Shown: positions 27,313 through 35,561 of the stretch, one piece after another | Position numbering within the stretch: position 1 is the first letter of the stretch | Layout of the letters: every line of letters begins with the position of its first letter | NCBI RefSeq assembly: GCF_018732085.1 | Contig: NZ_CP076103.1 | Span: forward strand, 3,596,001 to 3,660,000 | Length of the DNA: 64,000 nucleotides | Reading direction: 5' to 3' | Source: Lysobacter capsici | Lineage (GTDB): Bacteria > Pseudomonadota > Gammaproteobacteria > Xanthomonadales > Xanthomonadaceae | Made by a program: the position numbers and the translations under genes | The notes under the pieces: generated by a model | What the model was told of the DNA's origin: nothing | Seen by the model: only the letters and a program-made list of their open reading frames with translations | Databases searched by the model: none

Positions 27313-28527
27313 ATGCGCAAGTTCAGTATGTCGATCCTCGCTGTCGCCGCCACGATGGCCGTATCCGGCGTGGCCTTCGCCGCCGACGATCTCGCCCCCG
27401 CGTTGAAGACGGCCATGCAGCGCGACCTGGGTCTGTCCAGCACGCAGCTCACGCAATACCTCAAGGCCGAACAACTGGCCGTGCAACAGGAAAAAACCGT
27501 ACAGGCGCAGCTGGGCCGCAACTTCGCCGGCGCGTGGCTCGAGCGCAAGGCCGACGGTTCGTTCGGCTTTGTCGCGGCGAGCACCTCGATCAAGAACGCC
27601 AAGGCCGTGGCCGGCGTCGAAACCCGTCAGGCGCGTCACAGCCTCACCGCGCTCAACGCCGCGAAAGGCCAGCTCGACAGCCTGCTCACGCGCAGCGCCA
27701 AAGTCCCCAAGGGCGTGTACAGCTGGACGGTGGATCTGCCGAGCAACAGCGTGATCGTCGGCGTCGCACCGGGCGCGGAAGACGCCGGCGTCGACTTCGT
27801 CGCGCGCAGCGGCCTGGACCCGAGCGTGGTGCGTTTCGAAACCTTGAACCAGGCCCCGCAGCGCCGCATCGCGGTGCAAGGCGGCCGCGGCATGCTGCGC
27901 GATCCCGGCGACGGTTATCTGTATGCCTGCTCGGTCGGCTTCACCGTGACCAAGGGCAGCACCCCGGGCTACGCCACCGCCGGCCATTGCGGCGACGTGG
28001 GCGAGATCGTCTACCAGGAAGCCGGCCAGTGGAACCCGGGCGTTCGCGTCGGCACGTTCTCCGCCTCGTCGATGCCGAGCGGCAACCAGACCGGCCCCGA
28101 TCGCGGCTGGGTCAAGGTCGACACCACCCACACCCTGTCGCCGAGCGTCTACGGCTACGGCAGCGGCGACGTCACCGTGCGCGGCAGCACCGAAGCCGCC
28201 GTCGGCGCCGCGCTGTGCCGTTCCGGCCGCACCAGCGGCTGGCATTGCGGCGCCATCCGCAGCAAGAACATGACCGTGTCCTACGTCGACGACAACGGCA
28301 ACCCCGACGGCACCGTCACCGGCCTGACCCGTACCAGCGCCTGCGCCGAAGGCGGCGACTCCGGCGGTTCGTTCATCACCGGCGCCGGCCAGGCGCAGGG
28401 CGTGCTGTCGGGCGGCAGCGGCAGCTGCTCGGGCAGCCAGGGCAACAACGGCGGCGGCAACAGCTACTTCACGCCGATCAAGGCGATTCTCAGCGCGTAT
28501 TCGTTGACGTTGCGCACCAGCCCGTAA
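27313..28527 (+). CDS. Secreted S1E serine protease, alpha-lytic-protease-like
   Basis: A 404-residue preproprotease. Signal peptide 1-24, then a pro-region (about 25-190) of the alpha-lytic-protease prodomain type that acts as a folding chaperone, then a mature domain of about 200 residues. Triad: His225 (TAGHCG), Asp263 (DRGW) and Ser350 (GGDSGGS). Shared stretches with Lysobacter enzymogenes alpha-lytic protease include VTVRGSTEAAVGAA and CRSGRT. Six cysteines (206, 226, 302, 312, 344, 372) match the three disulfides of the family. AAGGAG lies 9 nt before the ATG, and a strong terminator follows. The 26933-27312 interval upstream has no other gene. Confidence 0.95.
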   Translation: MRKFSMSILAVAATMAVSGVAFAADDLAPALKTAMQRDLGLSSTQLTQYLKAEQLAVQQEKTVQAQLGRNFAGAWLERKADGSFGFVAASTSIKNAKAVAGVETRQARHSLTALNAAKGQLDSLLTRSAKVPKGVYSWTVDLPSNSVIVGVAPGAEDAGVDFVARSGLDPSVVRFETLNQAPQRRIAVQGGRGMLRDPGDGYLYACSVGFTVTKGSTPGYATAGHCGDVGEIVYQEAGQWNPGVRVGTFSASSMPSGNQTGPDRGWVKVDTTHTLSPSVYGYGSGDVTVRGSTEAAVGAALCRSGRTSGWHCGAIRSKNMTVSYVDDNGNPDGTVTGLTRTSACAEGGDSGGSFITGAGQAQGVLSGGSGSCSGSQGNNGGGNSYFTPIKAILSAYSLTLRTSP

Positions 28528-28553
28528 TCCATCGCGAACGAAGTGCGAGTCGA

Positions 28554-28585
28554 GCGCCCCGGGATTCCGGGGCGCTTTTTTTTTT
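28554..28585 (+). terminator. Terminator of the S1E protease gene
   Basis: GCGCCCC stem, 8-nt loop, GGGGCGC, then ten T residues, 27 nt after the stop codon. Confidence 0.9.
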
Positions 28586-28613
28586 GCCCCCGAAAACAGC
28601 GCGCATCGGCGCT

Positions 28614-28663
28614 GCCCTTCTCCCGCGCGCGGGAGAAGGTGCCCCGAAGGGGCGGATGAGGGC
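28614..28663. repeat. Dispersed GC-rich hairpin repeat
   Basis: CCTTCTCCCGC / GCGGGAGAAGG hairpin, a second GCCCCGAAGGGGC hairpin and GGATGAGGGC. It resembles the ends of the inverted-repeat element at 58966-59117. The rest of 28528-28863 shows no gene. Confidence 0.6.
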
Positions 28664-28863
28664 ACGCGACCAACGACGCCCACAGCCACCAGTGAAAGCG
28701 GAGCCTTGCCTGCGACGATCGTCGCGCATCGCATGGATGTCGGATTCGCCCACGGGATTACGAACTGCTCATTGGTCCGGTCGCACTCGACCCGATCGCC
28801 CGATCCACCTCCGTCTGGCCCTGCACTGCCTGCGCCAGCCCCGCCCCTTGAAAGGACACTCTC

Positions 28864-29271
28864 ATGCGCTCACCAGGATTCAAAGCCATCACCGGCTGCG
28901 TGCTTCTCTTTCTGAGCTTCGCCTCGCAAGCCGCTTGCCCGTACATGCCCGATGTCACCAACAACCGCGCCACCTCGAATACCGCGTACAGCCCAGTCAG
29001 CGGGCTCTCGTACGCCACCTACTTCGTCGAAGCGTCCATGGGCGGCGGCAACGCCGGCCTCATCAACCTGTCGATCCAGGCCCTGCCCGGCTTCACCTAC
29101 CCCAGCAACGGCCGCAAAGGATTCGTCGGTAACGGCGCCGATCTGTACATCAGCTACTTCGTCGCCCCATCGGCGCCGGTCGGCGGCTACCGCGACGTCG
29201 ACTACCGCATCCTCAATACGGCGGGCCAAGTGATCTGCATCGATCAGTTCCGCATCACCGTCGGCGGCTGA
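28864..29271 (+). CDS. Small secreted protein, paralogue A
   Basis: A 135-residue protein with a signal peptide (ending SFASQA before ACPYM). The mature 110 residues have cysteines at ACPYM and VICIDQF, likely one disulfide, and a beta-rich pattern: SGLSYATYFVE, GGGNAG, NLSIQALPGF, YRDVDYRI, FRITV. AAAGGAC sits upstream of the ATG. About half of the mature residues are shared with the next gene. Function unknown; the fold may be an Ig-like or carbohydrate-binding beta sandwich. Confidence 0.75.
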   Translation: MRSPGFKAITGCVLLFLSFASQAACPYMPDVTNNRATSNTAYSPVSGLSYATYFVEASMGGGNAGLINLSIQALPGFTYPSNGRKGFVGNGADLYISYFVAPSAPVGGYRDVDYRILNTAGQVICIDQFRITVGG

Positions 29272-29435
29272 CGCCCGCGGGCGCCGACTCGCGACCACGC
29301 CCAATCCCGGAGCGCCTGGAAAGTCCAGGCGCTCCTCGACCAATCCGCCAACGCCTCGATGGCCGCCCGATTTCGCCCGCGCGAACCTCGGCGTCATCGC
29401 GCGCGCGCGCCATGCACACACAGGACTCATACGCC

Positions 29436-29840
29436 ATGAAGCCATTGGGACTCAACGCCGTTGCCGGCGCGTCTTTGCTGCTGCTGAGCTTCGCCTCCAA
29501 AGCCGCATGCCCGATCTTGCCCGACCAAAGCACCCCGCTCATGAACACGAGCACCGCGTACACGACCGTGTCCGGTCTCGCGTACGCCACCTACTTCCTC
29601 GAAATCAGCGCCGGCGGCGGCAACGCAAGCCTGGGCAATCTGTCGATCCAAGGCGTGCCCGGCTTCGCCTACCAGCCGCCCAGCCGCGTGAAAGGGTTCA
29701 TCGGCAGCGGCACGACGCTGTACGTCACCTGGCTCGTCACCCGCGGCTCGCAGACGGGGTATCGCGATGTGACCTACCGAATCCGCAATTCCGGCGGACA
29801 GCTTGTTTGCTCGGACGAGTTTCGGGTGACGGTGTACTGA
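29436..29840 (+). CDS. Small secreted protein, paralogue B
   Basis: A 134-residue protein with a signal peptide (MKPLGLNAVAGASLLLLSFASKA). It aligns end to end with the gene 165 bp upstream: SGLAYATYFLE, GGGNAS, NLSIQGVPGF, YRDVTYRIRN, FRVTV and the terminal-cysteine motif VCSDEF. The pair therefore arose by tandem duplication. Start at 29436 gives the signal peptide; an upstream in-frame ATG adds only eight residues. Function unknown. Confidence 0.75.
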   Translation: MKPLGLNAVAGASLLLLSFASKAACPILPDQSTPLMNTSTAYTTVSGLAYATYFLEISAGGGNASLGNLSIQGVPGFAYQPPSRVKGFIGSGTTLYVTWLVTRGSQTGYRDVTYRIRNSGGQLVCSDEFRVTVY

Positions 29841-30109
29841 CGCACCAGCCGGGCCACGAGGCCGGCCCTGCCGGCCTCATGCGCTCACTGGCTCAACTTG
29901 CGTAATTGGATTTCAATGAAAGTCTCAACCGCATGGGCAACCCAAGTCTGTTTCCCTCAACCTCGCCCAAGCGATTTGAATCTCAATTGACTGCATCAAA
30001 TGTGCCGTCGCGGGTAGTGTGGGCGCAACTCTTGGTTGCCCTTGCGGTTAATGCGTAAATCGGGAACTCTTCGGACATCTGCCAGCCACTTAGCATAAGG
30101 ACGCCAAGC

Positions 30110-30655
30110 ATGTCCCACCTGCAAAAGATGGCTCCGCTATTGGCGCTCTCCTTGATGTTGCAAGCCTGCGGAACAACCGGGCCGAGCAAGCAGTCTCCGC
30201 AAGAAGCCGCGGCAGCGCTACCTTCACCTCAGCGGGATTCGGTAACCGTTGAAAATCTATTGCGCTGGCCGCTTAAAGGCACCAGCGGAACCGAAAAAGT
30301 CCTTGCCGCGCTAGACAAAGTGTTCGAGATGAAACCCCTGCGCGCATCACAGTTATCCGGACAAGGCCCTGTGCGGCTCGCCGACGGTCACGTGCTCAGC
30401 TTCGCTTACGTGCGAAAGCTATCAGGGGACATCGATATCGGCATCGACCAAAAAAAGTGCGTGTCGCCCGACTGGGCCGTCGCGCTGACTGGCGCCGTGT
30501 TGAACCCGGTGTTCCAGGATGCTCATGGCGTCGATCGCGGAAAACAGTACGACGCCACCGGCAATGGAATGGCGTTACGTATCAATACGACGCCTGAAAC
30601 CTACCGCTGCGTGACCGCACTGCATATCTACCCATCGCCGAAGGAACGGCCGTGA
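30110..30655 (+). CDS. Lipoprotein, candidate T4SS-effector immunity protein (1a)
   Basis: A 181-residue lipoprotein (lipobox LQAC, Cys20) predicted to sit in the periplasm. The GTGA overlap with the following effector gene means translational coupling. In Xanthomonadales T4SS modules a periplasmic lipoprotein next to an XVIPCD effector is usually its immunity protein. Shared motifs with the gene at 31913 (a C-V-x4-A-x-A-L-T-G-A pattern and a C-V-x4-I-Y ending) show that the two are homologous. AAGGA precedes the ATG. The 29841-30109 interval shows no gene. Confidence 0.75.
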   Translation: MSHLQKMAPLLALSLMLQACGTTGPSKQSPQEAAAALPSPQRDSVTVENLLRWPLKGTSGTEKVLAALDKVFEMKPLRASQLSGQGPVRLADGHVLSFAYVRKLSGDIDIGIDQKKCVSPDWAVALTGAVLNPVFQDAHGVDRGKQYDATGNGMALRINTTPETYRCVTALHIYPSPKERP

Positions 30656-31827
30656 ATGCAACGCTCGACCGCGACAACGCCCATCTCAGGAAGATCGCTC
30701 AATTCGAGTCCATGCCCGAACACGTTCAACGGTGGGTGCTGGCGTCGCCACATGCCACACAAGCGTTCTCCGCATTTTTCGATAAGGGTGGGCGCTTCGC
30801 TCCCAATCCAGACAATGGACTTCCCTACTACACCCCGACCACCCCGCCCACCATCTCGGTCGATCAGGCCCAATGGACGCAACTGCAAGCACCCGATGCT
30901 GCCGAGTATCCGCAACGCCACCTGTTCGGCACATTGGCTCACGAGATAGGCCACGACCGCTTCAACACCGGCAACATCCTGTTCAAAGGCGGCCCCGCCG
31001 ACGACTACGTGCAGTACCGCGCTGGTCTGGAAGCACAAGCGATCTTCACTGCCTTCCCGATCTTCAAGGACTTGGAGAAAGATCCCGCCTTCGCCAAGGA
31101 GCTCCCTTTCGGCTCAATCGGCTACCTCAACGGGCTGGAACTGGGCACGCTGTACAAGTCCTGGCGCAACGGCGAATTGGACGACAAAACCGTCGTCGAC
31201 CGGATCGCGGCCAAGGTCCCCGCCTCCGCGTACACACTCGGCAACCCACCCGCGGATTTGAATCAAGACGGCGCCATCACCCATCGGGACGCCTATCTGC
31301 GCGATTACCAGCGCCTGATCGACCAGCGTCCAGAAATGGCGAAGCCGCCTCAAGCCCAGGCCCAGAATTCCGTGTCGGCGCCCAGCGGCCTCAATGAACC
31401 CGATCAGCTGATGCTGGACCAGATCCGCAGCGGCACGCGCACCGCCCTGAAAGGAACCGGGAGGAGCCTCGACGGCGGAACACTTGAGCGCCTGAGCCAT
31501 TGCCTTCTTGCCGAATGCAAGGACGGCCGAGACCGACATCCCGGAGCGCACGACTATACGTATTCAAGCAATGCCTTGAACCGAGTCGACCACGTATTCA
31601 CGAGTAAAGATGGTCTAAACCTGTTCGCGGTCGAAGGCCGACTGGGCGATCCGGCCGGAAAGTTCGCCGTGGTGTCGGTCGAGAAAGCGATCCACACGCC
31701 CATTGAACTGTCGGATCAGAAACTGCTTGCCGCGAATCAAAACATCGCTCAAGAACGCGCATCGATACAGCAACAGGGTTTGGGGTTGGATCTTGACGAT
31801 CCAGGTCGAGGCGGGCTGATGCGATAG
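30652..31827 (+). CDS. Candidate T4SS effector: HExxH metallopeptidase with XVIPCD
   Basis: A 391-residue protein with GTG start (AAGGA 6 nt upstream). The N-terminal domain has a zinc motif HEIGH (97-101) in LAHEIGHDRFN, suggesting a peptidase acting on a target cell. Residues 202-214 (DLNQDGAITHRDA) look like an EF-hand/dockerin calcium loop. Residues about 250-375, including LNRVDHVFTSKDG, NLFAVEGRLGDP and EKAIHTPIELSD plus a glutamine-rich tail, fit XVIPCD, the domain recognised by the Xanthomonadales antibacterial type IV secretion system. No signal peptide. Coupled to the lipoprotein gene upstream. The peptidase substrate is not known. Confidence 0.8.
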   Translation: MNATLDRDNAHLRKIAQFESMPEHVQRWVLASPHATQAFSAFFDKGGRFAPNPDNGLPYYTPTTPPTISVDQAQWTQLQAPDAAEYPQRHLFGTLAHEIGHDRFNTGNILFKGGPADDYVQYRAGLEAQAIFTAFPIFKDLEKDPAFAKELPFGSIGYLNGLELGTLYKSWRNGELDDKTVVDRIAAKVPASAYTLGNPPADLNQDGAITHRDAYLRDYQRLIDQRPEMAKPPQAQAQNSVSAPSGLNEPDQLMLDQIRSGTRTALKGTGRSLDGGTLERLSHCLLAECKDGRDRHPGAHDYTYSSNALNRVDHVFTSKDGLNLFAVEGRLGDPAGKFAVVSVEKAIHTPIELSDQKLLAANQNIAQERASIQQQGLGLDLDDPGRGGLMR

Positions 31828-31912
31828 CGGTCCAGATTGTGTCCCTCGCATCCGACTCGATTGCCTCGTGGATCGCGCACTGCGACACCACCGGCTAGAA
31901 CGCACCAATGAC

Positions 31913-32419
31913 ATGAACTTAAAGAATTTCACTGCAATCATCGTCACAGCGCTGGGTTTGATCGCGTTCCAGCAAGGGAGCGCTACGGAGCAGTTACTAC
32001 AGCTGCCCATCCAACTAGGGCATGCAGGTGTCAATCAAGTCGTCCGCGATCTGCAACGTCACTACGGCGTGGATGCCGCGACGGGCCTATCGGCGCTTAC
32101 GAATGCCGGTCAACCGATAACGCTGGAGGACGGGACCGTCATCACACGGGCCTTGACCGGTACACGGACGCATGCGCCCGATTGGGATGAAGTCGCCTTC
32201 GACTTGAAGGCACAGCCGTGCGTTCGCATCGAACGGGCGCTTGCACTGACCGGAGCGAGGAAAGTGGGCGAATCCGCCGGCAGCGATACCGTCCTCGCCA
32301 GCGTCGCCTATCAGTTCCGGAACAACCACATTCGAATGGACATCATGACCTACGCGCCGAATCTTGGATGCGTCGGCACGGTGTGGATCTACAAGGTGGG
32401 CGCCCCGAAGGCCCCCTAG
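31913..32419 (+). CDS. Exported protein, second candidate immunity protein (1b)
   Basis: A 168-residue protein with a signal peptide (MNLKNFTAIIVTALGLIAFQ) and no lipobox. Shares with the lipoprotein at 30110 the layout LxDGxV.., a C-V-x4-A-x-A-L-T-G-A segment (cysteine and ALTGA at identical spacing) and a C-V-x4-I-Y ending, so both are homologues. It flanks the effector on the other side, 85 bp downstream. It could be a second immunity protein, protection against a related effector, or an orphan copy. Confidence 0.65.
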   Translation: MNLKNFTAIIVTALGLIAFQQGSATEQLLQLPIQLGHAGVNQVVRDLQRHYGVDAATGLSALTNAGQPITLEDGTVITRALTGTRTHAPDWDEVAFDLKAQPCVRIERALALTGARKVGESAGSDTVLASVAYQFRNNHIRMDIMTYAPNLGCVGTVWIYKVGAPKAP

Positions 32420-32502
32420 ACGGCACCCCGTGCATCCGACGCGTATGTGATCGGCCGGCCTCGCATTGCTATGCTTCGCCTGCCCTTCTACACAACACAG
32501 TC

Positions 32503-32916
32503 ATGGACACCGAGCCGTTCCGCAGCACATTCGAAAACTTTCTAGGCACGGAGCGTTTCGTCAAATTCGTTCGCCAAGGCGCGGTGCCGCGCCTGCTGTA
32601 CTGGCAAGAGCGCGAATGGGATCGCTTCATCGACAAGCATCCGGAGTTCGCCTCCGCGTTGCCGCAGTTGGAGGTGCTGCTGCGCTTCTGTTATCTGCAC
32701 CGGCAGGACTTGGTACAGGACCGGATCGAAGTGCTTCACGGCACCGTCCGATATGACGACGCATACATCGCCGAGCACAAGCGTCTGTTTCCCTACGCAA
32801 AAGCCGCTCCCTACATCACTCACGGCCGGGACTATCCAGACGACACCATCGAGGTGTGGCATTGCCCGCGCTGCCGGCAGCTCGCATCCCGCTACACGTT
32901 CGTGAGGGAAGATTAA
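32503..32916 (+). CDS. Hypothetical protein with C-terminal CxxC
   Basis: A 137-residue protein with no signal or membrane segment. Helical N-terminus (DTEPFRSTFENFLGTERF), mid-region repeats of aromatic and acidic residues, and a C-terminal CPRC, which could bind a metal as half a zinc site. Family not recognised. Start at 32503 is the only coding-like ATG; it follows the candidate immunity gene by 83 bp. Confidence 0.6.
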   Translation: MDTEPFRSTFENFLGTERFVKFVRQGAVPRLLYWQEREWDRFIDKHPEFASALPQLEVLLRFCYLHRQDLVQDRIEVLHGTVRYDDAYIAEHKRLFPYAKAAPYITHGRDYPDDTIEVWHCPRCRQLASRYTFVRED

Positions 32917-32954
32917 GTGCCTCCTCGCCCATGCCTGAGGGCACGCACCGAAAC

Positions 32955-33001
32955 AAAGGTCAGAGTGCAACTTCCTAAATGGCTAAATTGCAATCTGCCC
33001 C
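32955..33001. repeat. Degenerate inverted repeat with a GGTCAGAGTGCAA arm
   Basis: AAAGGTCAGAGTGCAACTT and AAATTGCAATCTGCCCC form an imperfect hairpin. A related GGGGTCAGAGCGC copy occurs at 39232. Such GGGGTCAGAGTGC-type palindromes are found near REP-associated transposase genes in various bacteria; here only remnants are present. Confidence 0.45.
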
Positions 33002-33037
33002 GTGTTTCTCACTGCGTCTCGAAAACTTCAGCCCCCC

Positions 33038-33703
33038 TTAGTCAGCAGACCGCTTAGACCGTCTAGGCTTACGTGGCACCATCCGACCAACGTTCTTGGC
33101 ATGGTTGTAGTTTCCACCCTCCCAAACCATCTTCCCGAGCCAACGTGGAAGCGAATCTTCAGCAGTCTTCAGACGTTCTTGTTTGGCGAGCAGATAAAAC
33201 GTAGCAACTGAACCAGCCCAAAGATAAGTCCACTCGACCCAGCCTCCTTTTGCGTAGCCAGCCAGCACGAGCCATAGGCCGATCATTAAGACCGCGGCTG
33301 ATATGAAATAGCCGATGAGGCTAAACCGGTAATCCCAGCGCCTTGCAGCCGGCGAAAAATACCGAGGATCGCGCCAGTACAACTGTCCGGACTCATCATT
33401 CCAGTCGATCAGCGGCCATATTTCTGAGACCTCAAGCAGCGCCCGCGCTCCTTGCGGCTGACTTATCAAATACCGAAGAACAGCCGCGGGCAAGTACGTC
33501 CCATACGCGTGGCGCACAGCAACTTGCAGCCAAAGATCATCGGTCTGATCTCGCTTAGGCCACAGGTCCAGGAAGTCTTTGCGATCTTGGCTTCTGGATC
33601 GCTGAAAACCGAATATCCCCTTCGCCACGAACGGCACCAATACAATCGCGGCCAGCGGGAACAGCCATTGTGGGCCATAGTGTTTGAGCCAAAGTTCGAT
33701 CAT
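33038..33703 (-). CDS. Membrane protein, unknown function
   Basis: A 221-residue protein with hydrophobic segments at about residues 12-32 (WLFPLAAIVLVPFVAKGIFG), 128-148 (LIGYFISAAVLMIGLWLVLAG) and 155-172. A conserved-looking cytosolic part between the first two contains QDRKDFLDLWPKRDQTDDLW. GGAACC precedes the ATG. Family not recognised. Codon use is less GC-rich than most of the window, suggesting an accessory gene. Confidence 0.65.
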   Translation of the reverse strand: MIELWLKHYGPQWLFPLAAIVLVPFVAKGIFGFQRSRSQDRKDFLDLWPKRDQTDDLWLQVAVRHAYGTYLPAAVLRYLISQPQGARALLEVSEIWPLIDWNDESGQLYWRDPRYFSPAARRWDYRFSLIGYFISAAVLMIGLWLVLAGYAKGGWVEWTYLWAGSVATFYLLAKQERLKTAEDSLPRWLGKMVWEGGNYNHAKNVGRMVPRKPRRSKRSAD

Positions 33704-33730
33704 GGTTCCTGACGACTCCCTTCATGGCGT

Positions 33731-33760
33731 GCAATAAAACGAGGGCGCCGTAGCGCCCTC
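33731..33760 (-). terminator. Terminator of the DUF2188 gene
   Basis: Perfect 8-bp stem GAGGGCGC-CGTA-GCGCCCTC at 33741-33760; on the minus strand a GTTTTATTG tail follows. It is 13 nt beyond the DUF2188 stop. Confidence 0.75.
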
Positions 33761-33772
33761 GCATCTAGACAA

Positions 33773-34006
33773 CTAGTGCTTCTCATCCCTCGGCGGATGC
33801 GGATCATTCCCATAGCTGTCGCTGTCCTGGATCTTGCCGTCCTGGCCGTGGATGACGAGTTCCACTTCGTCCTTGCGGGCGAGGTCGCGGCCGGCGTCCA
33901 GGGCGTCGGCTTTGCGGTCGTGGACGGAGCTCGCGCGGTCGGCGCCTTCGCGCTTGACGGCCCAGCCTTCGGGATGGGGTACGACGTGGATATCTTTCTT
34001 CGACAT
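33773..34006 (-). CDS. DUF2188 protein
   Basis: A 77-residue protein of the DUF2188 type: VVPHPEGWAVKREGADRASS is the characteristic start, followed by a short helix (DRKADALDAGRDLARKDEVEL) and VIHGQDGKIQDSDSYGNDP. DUF2188 proteins are small stress-associated proteins of unknown mechanism. The ATG at 34006 follows AAAGGACC. The frame stays open upstream through a 21-bp repeat array, but that is not taken as coding because the DUF2188 start is clear. Confidence 0.88.
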   Translation of the reverse strand: MSKKDIHVVPHPEGWAVKREGADRASSVHDRKADALDAGRDLARKDEVELVIHGQDGKIQDSDSYGNDPHPPRDEKH

Positions 34007-34285
34007 GGTCCTTTGTCCTGTGAATGCGCGCGGGTTGCGCGCAGGGCCGACGCTAGCACCGCGGAAACGGCCTGCCTGGAAGCAGGCATAGCGGGTGTGC
34101 CGCGCGGTGCCACGTCTTTTTGAAAACGTGAAATGCGCCAAGGCGGGGACGGGCTGGGTGGCTATCGGCCGCCTGCAGGTCACGGCCCGGGCTGGGCGAG
34201 TCGAGCGACGAACGCGGGCTTGTACGCGCACGGTCCAAAGCGCCTGCGTTGGACAAATTTTCACCATCGAAAGCCCCTCGAGCTG

Positions 34286-34642
34286 TTCCGGAATGACTCG
34301 GCGGTGTTCCGGAAGGGCTCGGAGAGGTTCCGGAAGCCCGAATCGGCCTTCGCGAAGCCCGCGCCGGGATTCGCGAGTACGGATTCGGGATTCGCGAAGA
34401 CGAAATCGCTGCTCGCGAATACCAATTTTGGACTCGCGAAGCCGGGCCGGGCCTTCGCTAAGGCGAAATTGCTGCTCGCTTAAGCGAAATCGGTGCTCGC
34501 GTAAGGCAAATTCGGCTTCACGAAGGCCGTCGCGGGATTCGGGTGCAGCTCGATCGTATTCGCGAACCCCTCCGCGGGCTTCGGGAAGAGCAAATCGGGA
34601 TTCGGAAGGCGCCGCGCGGTGTTCGCGAAGGCCCAGGCGGGA
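34286..34642. repeat. Array of 17 exact 21-bp tandem units
   Basis: Seventeen consecutive units of exactly 21 nt and no indel, most starting with TTCGCGAA-like palindromes (TTCCGGAA, TTCGCGAA, CTCGCGAA, TTCGGGAA) and containing GAATCGGGA-like middles. The sequence drifts strongly between units, yet the length is strictly kept. In minus-strand translation it gives a seven-residue repeat of the type R-E-x-R-F-x-L with no stop; 21 bp is also two helical turns. It lies 280 bp upstream of the DUF2188 start. The 21-mer may derive from GGGATTC heptamers (compare 52095-52115). Confidence 0.85.
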
Positions 34643-34715
34643 CAGCGTCGAAGCGATACCGTCTTGCAGCGGCACCGCCCCCTTCAAGCGAACGACGCAT
34701 CGCACCACGCGCGGA

Positions 34716-34740
34716 CAAAAAAGCCGCCCGAAGGCGGCTT
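34716..34740 (-). terminator. Terminator of the gene at 34781-35248
   Basis: AAGCCGCC-CGAA/TTCG-GGCGGCTT with a T run on the minus strand, 41 nt beyond the stop. Confidence 0.8.
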
Positions 34741-34780
34741 GCGGGGACAGCGGTGTGGGGAGGTCGCGACAGGCGGCGGC

Positions 34781-35248
34781 TCACGCCGACGGCGCGGCGG
34801 CCTCGCGGCGGCCCTTGGCCCAACGCGCGCCCATCTCCTTGCGCAGGCCGTCCAGGCCCTGGTTCTTGCCGGACACCTTGAGCAGGCCGTAGCCCTCCAG
34901 CGCGAACGCCATCAGGTCCGCACCGAGCGCGGTCTCGGTGTCCTCGCCGCGCTCGGCCAGGCGCTGCAGGCGGTCGAGCAGCGGACGCAGGCGGTCCAGC
35001 GTGCGCAGGTCCAACTGCGCGCCGGGGAGGTCCAGGCTGGGCGGCACGATCTGGCGATTCTGCTCCAGCACGCTCAGGGCCTGACGGCAGAACACCTCGG
35101 ACTTCGGCCCCATCTTGGTCAGCCGGCGGCGGTCGTCGGGCGACAGCGAGACCAACCCCGCCAGCGCCGTTTCCAGTTGATCCAGCGCCGCCACCGCGGT
35201 GGCGACTTGCTCGTCGGACACTTCCAATTGAATCAGGTTCACGCTCAT
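34781..35248 (-). CDS. Hypothetical protein, mostly helical
   Basis: A 155-residue protein without signal or membrane segments, predicted to be almost entirely helical (VATAVAALDQLETALAGLVS, LDRLRPLLDRLQRLAERGED). A segment FCRQALSVLEQNRQIVP holds its only cysteine. AAGGAG lies 8 nt before the ATG at 35248. The family is not recognised, though similar short helical proteins are common in Xanthomonadaceae. Its terminator at 34716 ends the unit; 35249-35561 upstream shows no gene. Confidence 0.7.
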   Translation of the reverse strand: MSVNLIQLEVSDEQVATAVAALDQLETALAGLVSLSPDDRRRLTKMGPKSEVFCRQALSVLEQNRQIVPPSLDLPGAQLDLRTLDRLRPLLDRLQRLAERGEDTETALGADLMAFALEGYGLLKVSGKNQGLDGLRKEMGARWAKGRREAAAPSA

Positions 35249-35561
35249 GACGAATCTCCTTGTCGATGCGGACGCACGTCGAAACGACGGCGACGGGCAT
35301 CGTGGCGAAGCGCCGGCGCGATGAGCAGTCGGCGAGATCCGCATTGGGGTGTCGGATTTTTCTTGGGTTAAAACGTGTGCGAAGAGGCACAGATGGCTTG
35401 CGTGTGTATCGCGCATCGGCACGCGGCACATTCATGATGCATCGCAGCGCCCTGCCCGCGTTTGCTGCACGGACGACCCGACCGCGCCATGGCGTGGCCG
35501 GCATTCGCATGCCCGGCGCTGCGTTGCGACCGATCAGATAAGAAGGAGGAACACCGCCCCG

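Noticed and set aside
34286..34642. The 21-bp array as a CRISPR
   Set aside because: No unit conservation with spacers, units are contiguous and degenerate, and there are no cas genes.
33773..34708. DUF2188 protein extended N-terminally through the 21-bp repeats to 311 residues
   Set aside because: A good ribosome-binding site and family-typical start lie at 34006. Kept as a possibility only in the finding on the array.
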